The position numbers and the translations under genes were made by a program. The notes beneath the pieces are model-generated. The model saw only the letters and a program-made list of their open reading frames with translations. It did no database searches and was not told the DNA's origin. A stretch of DNA of 64,000 bases from Chryseobacterium flavum (GTDB lineage: Bacteria; Bacteroidota; Bacteroidia; Flavobacteriales; Weeksellaceae): the NCBI RefSeq assembly GCF_003385595.1, contig NZ_QNUE01000007.1, forward strand, positions 186,001 to 250,000. Direction: 5' to 3'. This document shows, in pieces, positions 62,737 through 64,000 of this stretch (the stretch's first letter is position 1; every line of letters begins with the position of its first letter).

Positions 62737-63288
62737 ATGACAATGGCTAAAAGATTTAAATTAAACTTGGGTGATGTTTTTACAATTCCCCTTGAGAATG
62801 ATGAATTTGGGATAGGACAAATTGCTTATATGCCAAACCACAAGCATAATTTTATAGTGATCGTTTTTGATAAAAAGTATAATATAAAAGAAGAAGTTGA
62901 CTTAGATTGGTTACAAGATTTAAAATTACTTTTCTTAGGATATACTGTTGATGCAAAACTGTATCATAAACATTGGGAAATAATAGGAAATACTTTGTCT
63001 AATTTATCATCAGTAAAGTTTCCTTGTTATAAACTAGGCTTACCAAATGATGATTATCCTGACGGAGCAAGGCTGGTTGACCACAAGGGAAATGTTCTGG
63101 CAAATATTGATAAAGATACATTTGACAATCTTTCATATCAAAATGAAGTCGGTCCAATTCGATTTCAAAATGCATTGAAAGCTCATTTTGGTTTGCAAGA
63201 ATGGATTCCAGAGGACTATGATAAAATTCTGTATGAGAAAACCTTAGAGTCAGTAAAAATTGCTGAAGAGATATTAAATAATGAGTAA
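62737..63288 (+). CDS. Imm26-like immunity protein
   Basis: 183 aa. The N-terminal strand pattern (FKLNLGDVFTIPLENDEFGI, GQIAYMPNHKHNFIVIVFDK) matches the Imm26 family (KxGDxFxIPL...YGxGxI). Start at 62737 or the next in-frame ATG at 62743. It starts 1 bp after the previous stop, so the two immunity genes form one unit. Its cognate toxin is not seen; it may be a leftover of an older cassette. Confidence 0.8.
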   Translation: MTMAKRFKLNLGDVFTIPLENDEFGIGQIAYMPNHKHNFIVIVFDKKYNIKEEVDLDWLQDLKLLFLGYTVDAKLYHKHWEIIGNTLSNLSSVKFPCYKLGLPNDDYPDGARLVDHKGNVLANIDKDTFDNLSYQNEVGPIRFQNALKAHFGLQEWIPEDYDKILYEKTLESVKIAEEILNNE

Positions 63289-63307
63289 TTTCTAAACTTG
63301 TAATCAT

Positions 63308-63338
63308 TTAGGGTATTGGAAACAATACCCTAAATTTT
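63308..63338 (+). terminator. Cassette-boundary hairpin, second copy
   Basis: Same TTAGGGTATTG/CAATACCCTAA stem as at 61605, loop GAAA, followed by ATTTTAA. A fragment of RHS core follows after 17 bp. Confidence 0.75.
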
Positions 63339-63349
63339 AATAAACTATC

Positions 63350-63405
63350 CCGATCAGGTTGGAAACATCAGATGAGCGTATTGCTAAAATGCTTTCGGAA
63401 ACCCA
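63350..63405 (+). pseudogene. Scrap of RHS core sequence
   Basis: DQVGNIR followed by a stop, then text matching YYKNASG in the intact gene at DNA level: GATCAGGTTGGAAA (63352-63365) equals 59969-59982, and the following 21 bases match at about 17 positions. It is a remnant of an older RHS copy, too decayed to code. Confidence 0.7.
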
Positions 63406-63525
63406 AATTTATAGTGACTAATATATAGGCTATGTCTGAGGGAATAAGTTAGTACAACTTTTCATTTGGTCGTATTCAATTTCAACTTTAACGGATATCA
63501 ACCGTTTCAATCAGTATAGAATAAA

Positions 63526-63735
63526 TTACCTGAACTTGTTTCTATACTTTAATAAATTTTTATTGTAGCACATGCCGATTATCGCCAGGAAAAATTCTTC
63601 TTTTTCGGAAAAACATTTTTTATCCTTAAAAAAATCATGTGTACTTTTTGCGAAGTATTCCTGCTCAAACTTTTTAAATTCCTGACTGAATGTGATCTGG
63701 ATGAATGCATTGAAATAGAATTTAATTCTGGGCAT
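63526..63735 (-). CDS. Hypothetical 69-aa protein
   Basis: ATG at 63735 to stop at 63526. MPRIKFYFNAFIQITFSQEF then KFEQEYFAKSTHDFFKDKKC, FSEKEEFFLAIIGMCYNKNL, ending KYRNKFR; helical and Lys/Phe-rich. No family, no start signals, AT-rich setting. It could be a real gene or debris of a mobile element next to the transposase-like gene at the edge. Confidence 0.35.
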   Translation of the reverse strand: MPRIKFYFNAFIQITFSQEFKKFEQEYFAKSTHDFFKDKKCFSEKEEFFLAIIGMCYNKNLLKYRNKFR

Positions 63736-63921
63736 TGTAGTAGTTATTAATGTTTAAAGTGTTTGGCTGCCAGCTTTGTTATAGCAAAAAGTGAAAAGAA
63801 AAATCCTGAATCTATAATAAGAGACAGGATTAATAAAAAATTCAATGAAAATACTTAACTCAAAACACTTCTTGTTTTAATTTTATCTTTCCTTTTGCAG
63901 AAATTGATTTTTTTCAAAACT

Positions 63922-64000
63922 CTATTTTTTCTTGTTATGATGATATTTTACAAGCCATTTATATAATGTCGTTTTGGGAATTTTATACCTTTGAATAATA
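63922..64000 (-). CDS. Transposase-like helix-turn-helix protein, 3' end only
   Basis: A minus-strand frame open at the right edge gives IIQRYKIPKTTLYKWLVKYHH then NKKK and TAG. The K-(I/V)-(P/S)-K-(T/S)-T-L-Y-(K/R)-W pattern is the recognition helix of IS/phage-type HTH proteins (as in IS3/IS481 OrfA). The rest lies outside the window. Confidence 0.55.
   Translation of the reverse strand, partial: IIQRYKIPKTTLYKWLVKYHHNKKK

Noticed and set aside
1-64000. CRISPR array
   Set aside because: No set of regularly spaced 24-40-bp repeats and no cas gene was seen; the caspase-like gene is not next to type III-E components.

Overview
The window looks like chromosomal DNA of a flavobacterium, most probably Chryseobacterium or a close relative in the Weeksellaceae. 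The evidence is AT-rich DNA, Bacteroidota promoters (TTTG about 19 bp before TAnnTTTG, best seen before the tRNA gene), a fused ResB-CcsA protein, type IX secretion (T9SS) sorting tails, Omp28-type proteins, and lysine breakdown through lysine 6-transaminase. No read was compared with a database, so family calls rest on motifs and remembered family features.

Layout. 1-20.8 kb is mostly ordinary core genome: CcsBA cytochrome c assembly protein (cut by the left edge), an SPFH protein with a small Arc-type partner, DoxX with an ECF sigma factor, a two-gene lysine-to-aminoadipate pathway, a DUF2007 gene, a MarR/GbsR-controlled RND efflux operon, a GNAT/MarR pair with a perfect palindromic operator, a zinc-ribbon protein and a TonB-dependent receptor.

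21.0-34.7 kb is a 13.7 kb genomic island in the 3' end of tRNA-Ala(GGC), bounded by a 22-bp direct repeat. It carries a frameshifted tyrosine integrase, two small DNA-binding proteins, metabolic and regulatory cargo (SAM methyltransferase, AraC, SDR, broken quinone-oxidoreductase-like gene, histidine phosphatase, Lrp/AsnC, AhpD-like protein) and, near the right end, the best candidate for an undescribed system: a membrane-anchored nuclease-like protein, then a caspase-like protease translationally coupled to an alpha/beta hydrolase. Extra copies of integrase arm-type repeats and tRNA 3'-end remnants show the island is composite.

34.9-43.1 kb is a divergent extracytoplasmic thiol-redox locus: TlpA thioredoxin, DUF6029 outer-membrane protein and DsbD on the minus strand, facing an Omp28-like lipoprotein, a T9SS-secreted Omp28-like protein and a small T9SS cargo. 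43.5-48.1 kb is a Baeyer-Villiger catabolic cluster (SDR, BVMO, esterase, divergent AraC) laid out like cyclohexanol-degradation loci; its AraC stop codon abuts a decayed DNA polymerase III alpha fragment followed by a broken alkB. 49.2-52.2 kb holds a NUMOD4 protein and small membrane proteins.

52.3-63.4 kb is an RHS polymorphic-toxin locus: a 98-nt structured hairpin, a promoter, a 13-residue leader peptide and an attenuator-like hairpin precede a T9SS beta-propeller-like protein and two large RHS proteins. The second ends in an HNH nuclease and is followed by its likely DUF4262 immunity gene, a start-less orphan toxin tip, two more immunity genes and a scrap of RHS core, with the same hairpin at each cassette boundary. 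The right edge holds a partial transposase-like helix-turn-helix gene.
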